Of a DNA stretch of 10,107 nt, positions 6,661 through 10,107 are shown in pieces. The notes beneath the pieces were generated by a model. That model was given only the letters and a program-made list of their open reading frames with translations. It searched no databases and was not told the DNA's origin. Every line of letters begins with the position of its first letter. Position 1 is the stretch's first letter. Source of the DNA: CAYRIY01 sp964424335 (GTDB lineage: Bacteria > Bacillota > Limnochordia > DTU080 > RSA5). The stretch covers positions 1-10,107 of the forward strand of contig CAYRIY010000116.1 in NCBI GenBank assembly GCA_964424335.1, given 5' to 3'. The position numbers and the translations under genes were made by a program.

Positions 6661-9600
6661 TCATGGGATCGGGCTCACCACGAGGAACCCCTGCCGCAGC
6701 GCGTCATCGATGCTGTCAAATCGCCCCATCGGCCCGTGCTCTACGTTGGGAATCCGCGCTTCGATGCCGTGACGCAGCACCCGTGCGAGCGACTCGGGCG
6801 GTCCCACAACCCCGATGTCCAGATCGGAAGTGGGCCCAAAAGGTCCCCCTGTGCTATGGCGGACCCCCGTCTGTCGACTGCCGAAGATCACGATCGGCAC
6901 GCCCGTCTCGCTTGCAACGCGCTGCGCCGCCTCGATGTGGTGCATGCCCACTCCCGGCCCGGGCAGACCGTGAATGTACGGCCCCACCGGCCACTCGATC
7001 ACCGGTCGCTCCGGCACGGATCCGACCCGCAAGGGCGGAAGCGGCGGCGGTGGCGGAGGTGGAGGTGGAGGTGGAAGCGACGCCGACGGCAAAGGTGCGA
7101 CGCTCTCTGTGAGCGGTGGAAACTCGACGGCGGTCAGGATCTCAGTGCCCGGTTCCGCAGCGGCAAAGCGAGCGGGCCGGTCGATGATCGTCGTGAACGC
7201 CGCAATGTCGGGCGGGACGTCAGCCGGCGCGCCAAGGACGCGCAACGGAGCCGAACTCGCGCCCCCGGGCGCAGGGATGATCACGGTCGGCGTTTGATCG
7301 TCGATGATCTCACGGAGCTGGCGATACCGATCGGCGTAGGCGATCCGCTCGGCCTCGGTCGGGGCCTTCTCGGCGAGGCGCTCCGCTTCATAGCGCAATC
7401 GATACAGCTCCGCCTTGCGAATGATTTCCTCACGGCTCAAGTTGCGGCCCACCTCGTGCAACCGCCGCACTTCCTCGACGGTGAACGGCCGCGGGTCGAT
7501 CGGGTTTACCGAGCCGATCGGCACGAGGACGTCGTCGTAATCGTCGACGTCACCAAAATCGCCTAGGTTCCATCGCCCGCGCATCTGCTCCCGGGCGAGG
7601 CGATCGTGGTACGCCTGCCGCTCGGCGGGAGTCATTTCGGAAGGGAGCTTGATGCGCTCGGTGCGCGCCTGGGTCTGAAGCGACGGCGCGTTTTCGAGCA
7701 CGGTCGAGGCCCGCTCGGCCGGCGTTTTGTACGCAGCAGCCGTCGGCTCCGGCGCAAAGCGCAACGTATCTGCTAGCCTAGCGGTCAGATCGCTGACGTC
7801 GGTCCGGCCCACCTCAGCCACTCTGCCGGCTGCGGCCGAAACGACGTCGACGGGAGCATCGCCGAGCACCCGGCGCGCTGCGCTTCCCAGCGCGGCGATC
7901 GCCGGCGAGGAGACGTCCATGCTTGCGATGCTGCCGACGCGTGCCGCCGCCACTTCTGCTGCGGTGGCAATGCCTTCGCTTCCAAGGCGCCTTGCCGTGC
8001 TCGTGACCAGCATCGTACCCGTTCTGCCCGCTGCTGTAGCGGCCCCGGCGCCCGTCACCGTCGTGACGCCGTCGATGATGTAACCAGCCGTCGTAATGCG
8101 CCCGTTGGCTGCGAGCAGCTCGATCGCGCCGTCCTCCTGGAGCACTGCGAGCTCACGGCGTTCCAAGAGAATCTTGCGCTCTTCGTCGCTCCACCCGCCC
8201 GCCTCGAGCATGGCGTCGATCTGCTCGATCTGCGCCCTTGCCCAGGCGCGCTCCCGCTCCGCCATCCGGGTCGTCCGGCTCGTCTGCTGCTGCATCTCTG
8301 ACCCCACGGAGACCCACTTGGTCAACTCGGTCACGGAGTCTTTGATGTCTTGCGCCCGCTCGGCGTTGAAGATGTCGAGCTGCGAGCGCTCGAGGGCGCC
8401 CTGGTTGATCGCTTGCGTCAGCCGGTGACGCACCTCGGCGAGGCGCTCCATCTCTTGGCGCTCGGATTCGGTCGGCATGAGCAGCTCGGTCGATGCGTCG
8501 TGGTGCTCATCCTGAAGCGCCATGATGCGCCTTGCTTCGTCCATGTCGCCGCGCGCCACCGCTTCGTCGTATTGGCGCTGGAGCTCGCGCGCCCGCTCGC
8601 GGGACTCCTCGATCGCACGCCTGCGCTCCTCTAAAGCCTGGCGCTCGGCGGCGCGGCGGTCGGCCTCTTCCTGCTCCGCCCGGATCTCGGCGAGCTTCAG
8701 CTCCGCCTCTTGAGCGTCGCGCTCCGAAGCGGCGAAGTAGTCTTTCATCGATGGCGACAACGCATCCCAATCGGTTCCGCCGATCACCGTCTCGTAGTAA
8801 TTCCGTCCGGGCTCCACAGGCGCCGCGAGCGCCCGTTCCCGGCGGATCACCTCACCGGAAGGATCCGCCACCGCGGTCGTCACGTTGCCGTTTCGATCGA
8901 GCTCGATGGTGATCGTGCGGCCGTCTTCATCCACGTACCTCGTGCGCACGTTGCCATCGCGATCGACTGCTTCGATCCAGCCGTCGGGCCGCTGCGTCGT
9001 AGTCTCCACCAGGTTGCCTTCGGCGTCAAACCTTTCGGTGACGAGCGCGCCGTTCCAAGGGTCGCGCGTCGTGCGCACGGATGTCCCGTCGGCAAGGGTT
9101 TCGAAAAGGCTGAGTCCGTCGATGGGGTCGAGGTCCACGATCGATTGGGAGCCGTCCGCCCGCGTCGTCACGATCACCGTCGAACCATCCGGCGAGATTA
9201 CGGTCTCCCTCTGGTTGCCGTGCTCATCGATTTCGCTGATGTGTACGCTTCCCTGGTCGTCGACGTAGCGGCGACCGGTGGACGTGACGAGCGCGCCTTC
9301 GGCATCTTTGCGCACGATGCGGATCTCGCCGGTCTCAGGGTCGACCTGGTAGTCGACCACCTCTTCGATATCGATCGGGATCGCATCCCGGCGGCTGGCG
9401 ACGATCCCTTCCCTGCCGACGTCGTACACCGTGCGCGAGCCGCTCGGGTCCTTGACAACCAGGCGGTTCAAGCCCGTATACGGGTCTTTCACGAACTCCA
9501 CGCTGCCCATGTCGACATTGTTTAAGTAGAAACGAGCGTCGATCAGCGATCCATCGGAGTGGAAATAAAGCCACAGACCTTCTCGAATCGGGTAGAGGTA

Positions 9601-10107
9601 GTCGTTGGGAAATTCGCTTCCTTTTGCCACGCCGGTCTCGCGAATTTGACCGTTCCAGTAATACTCCGTCCACGTGCCGACGGCGTGACCGCCCTGCATC
9701 GTGCCCTCCCATTGAAGCAGCCCGGTATCAGGGAAATACGCCGCGGCACGACCGACGAGGAGGTTGTTCTCGTACGTGCCTTCAAATAGCAACGTGCCGT
9801 CCCACCCGTACACCAACCACGGTCCGGTCTTTAGGGGGAAATCGATGATGTTTAGGCCATAATCGCTGTCGTACGCTTGGCCCGACGTGCGGATTTGACC
9901 GTTATCGTGATACTCCGTCCACCTGCCGCTCAGGCGGCCGGCCTCAAACGGTCCCTCGTAGCGCAGCTCGCCGGTTTCATAATACTTCGCCGCACGACCG
10001 ACGAGGAGGTCGTTCTCGTACGTGCCTTCAAACAGCAAAGTGCCGTCCCAGGAAAATTCAAGCCAGCGTCCGGTCTTGAGATCGAAATAGATGAGGGTTA
10101 GGCCATA
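6661..10107 (-). CDS. Giant repeat protein with nucleotidyltransferase-like C-terminus, polymorphic-toxin-like (5' end outside window)
   Basis: The frame is open to the window edge, with 1148 residues visible; the TTG at 10038 lies inside a repeat and is not the true start. Visible order: MORN_2/YwqK-type repeats (about 1-200; e.g. GRWTEYHDNGQIRTSGQ, an 82-residue period), RHS-like beta repeats rich in D-x-DG/GN turns (about 208-423), a charged coiled coil (about 456-663), an Ala/Gly/Val-rich segment (about 664-768), charged helices, a run of eleven prolines (1012-1022) and a final ~95-residue domain. That domain has IVIFGSR (GS at 1076-1077) and SDLDIGVV (Asp 1095 and 1097), the glycine-serine and two-aspartate signature of polymerase-beta-type nucleotidyltransferases. 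The layout resembles polymorphic toxins, where repeats present a small C-terminal enzyme to another cell. Toxicity is inferred. No immunity gene follows: only 73 bp separate it from the dehydrogenase gene. The signal peptide or delivery domain would be outside the window. Confidence 0.85.
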   Translation of the reverse strand, partial: YGLTLIYFDLKTGRWLEFSWDGTLLFEGTYENDLLVGRAAKYYETGELRYEGPFEAGRLSGRWTEYHDNGQIRTSGQAYDSDYGLNIIDFPLKTGPWLVYGWDGTLLFEGTYENNLLVGRAAAYFPDTGLLQWEGTMQGGHAVGTWTEYYWNGQIRETGVAKGSEFPNDYLYPIREGLWLYFHSDGSLIDARFYLNNVDMGSVEFVKDPYTGLNRLVVKDPSGSRTVYDVGREGIVASRRDAIPIDIEEVVDYQVDPETGEIRIVRKDAEGALVTSTGRRYVDDQGSVHISEIDEHGNQRETVISPDGSTVIVTTRADGSQSIVDLDPIDGLSLFETLADGTSVRTTRDPWNGALVTERFDAEGNLVETTTQRPDGWIEAVDRDGNVRTRYVDEDGRTITIELDRNGNVTTAVADPSGEVIRRERALAAPVEPGRNYYETVIGGTDWDALSPSMKDYFAASERDAQEAELKLAEIRAEQEEADRRAAERQALEERRRAIEESRERARELQRQYDEAVARGDMDEARRIMALQDEHHDASTELLMPTESERQEMERLAEVRHRLTQAINQGALERSQLDIFNAERAQDIKDSVTELTKWVSVGSEMQQQTSRTTRMAERERAWARAQIEQIDAMLEAGGWSDEERKILLERRELAVLQEDGAIELLAANGRITTAGYIIDGVTTVTGAGAATAAGRTGTMLVTSTARRLGSEGIATAAEVAAARVGSIASMDVSSPAIAALGSAARRVLGDAPVDVVSAAAGRVAEVGRTDVSDLTARLADTLRFAPEPTAAAYKTPAERASTVLENAPSLQTQARTERIKLPSEMTPAERQAYHDRLAREQMRGRWNLGDFGDVDDYDDVLVPIGSVNPIDPRPFTVEEVRRLHEVGRNLSREEIIRKAELYRLRYEAERLAEKAPTEAERIAYADRYRQLREIIDDQTPTVIIPAPGGASSAPLRVLGAPADVPPDIAAFTTIIDRPARFAAAEPGTEILTAVEFPPLTESVAPLPSASLPPPPPPPPPPPLPPLRVGSVPERPVIEWPVGPYIHGLPGPGVGMHHIEAAQRVASETGVPIVIFGSRQTGVRHSTGGPFGPTSDLDIGVVGPPESLARVLRHGIEARIPNVEHGPMGRFDSIDDALRQGFLVVSPIP
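6664..6951 (-). other. C-terminal nucleotidyltransferase-like domain of the giant protein
   Basis: The last ~95 residues begin with a helix (HHIEAAQRVASETG), then a strand ending in FGSR (codons 6874-6885) and, after an unusually long loop of 17 residues, SDLDIGVV (Asp codons 6823-6825 and 6817-6819). In minimal nucleotidyltransferases the GS to DxD distance is usually nearer 10-12 residues. A third acidic residue may be the Glu in GIEARIP. The family transfers nucleotides to protein, RNA or small molecules; the target here is unknown. A catalytically dead relative is possible. Confidence 0.55.
7030..7074 (-). repeat. Polyproline linker / GGN tract
   Basis: This encodes eleven prolines then LPPL, between the helical part and the C-terminal enzyme-like domain of the giant protein. 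On the plus strand it is a tandem GGN run, prone to slippage and possibly to G-rich structure. A flexible or stiff linker before the terminal domain fits a modular effector. Confidence 0.8.
8839..9486 (-). repeat. RHS-like beta-repeat region in the giant protein
   Basis: About 216 residues of short degenerate units with D-x-DG, GN and T-R/T-T strands, such as DEHGNQRETVISPDGSTVIV and FDAEGNLVETTTQRPDG. The pattern resembles the YD/RHS repeats that form cocoon-like shells around toxin domains, but the classical YDxxGR core is not exact, so the assignment is to a type and not a family. Confidence 0.5.
9508..10107 (-). repeat. MORN_2/YwqK-type repeats with a 246-bp direct repeat
   Basis: Two long units of 82 residues (10107-9862 and from 9861) and a degenerate third (about 9600-9508) are visible, each made of smaller G-x-W-x-x-Y-x-x-D/N-G-x-L strands. 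At DNA level 9746-9804 and 9992-10050 match at 56 of 59 bases; of the three changes, two are synonymous and one changes Asp to Asn. Such closeness points to recent duplication or gene conversion. The array continues past the window edge. Confidence 0.75.

Noticed and set aside
6652..7566. Plus-strand open frame of 304 codons opposite the toxin-like C-terminus
   Set aside because: Arg/His-rich translation including a run of Arg and Trp from the GGN tract; antisense to the giant gene, with no domain. It is not a credible immunity gene.
8710..9525. Plus-strand open frame of 271 codons opposite the RHS-like repeats
   Set aside because: It mirrors the Asp/Gly codon-rich repeats on the other strand and has no family resemblance.
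9508..10107. Repeat array considered as a CRISPR or mobile element
   Set aside because: The repeats are coding, in frame with a 246-bp period and continuous protein pattern; there are no short spacers, terminal inverted repeats or transposase.

Overview
This is a GC-rich bacterial window with compact genes and good Shine-Dalgarno sites. Three of the five complete genes appear to start with GTG or TTG. The phylum cannot be fixed from the sequence. The sugar-binding protein has a cleavable signal peptide with no lipobox cysteine, which fits a diderm with a periplasm better than a Gram-positive, but this is only suggestive.

Left part (about 100-5560) is a small acidic-polysaccharide utilisation locus. 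Leftward, with short gaps, run a secreted ABC-type sugar-binding protein (2934-4205), a PL22-like oligogalacturonate lyase (1832-2845) and a heparinase/alginate-lyase-like (alpha/alpha)6-toroid protein (101-1810). Neither lyase has a signal peptide, so they probably act on imported oligosaccharides in the cytoplasm. A LacI-family regulator (4520-5536) diverges from the binding-protein gene across a 314-bp control region. That region holds three copies of the octamer TGTTTAGT, two of them inside 13-mers that match at 12 of 13 positions; these are the best operator candidates. A strong stem-loop without a U tract lies between the binding-protein gene and the lyases and may keep binding-protein mRNA more abundant. 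The transporter permeases are not in the window.

Middle (5559-6587): a medium-chain dehydrogenase on the minus strand, convergent with the LacI gene. It lacks the usual zinc ligands and has an NAD-type Rossmann motif; a sugar or uronate oxidation role is plausible by context.

Right part (6661 to the window edge): the 3' part of a very large minus-strand gene, open to the edge (1148 residues visible). It encodes MORN_2/YwqK-type repeats, RHS-like beta repeats, a long charged coiled coil, an Ala/Gly-rich segment, a polyproline linker and a short C-terminal domain with GS...DLD nucleotidyltransferase-like motifs. This order (repeat shaft, linker, small enzymatic tip) is that of a polymorphic toxin or contact-dependent effector, but no immunity gene follows it. 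This protein is the most unusual object in the window.
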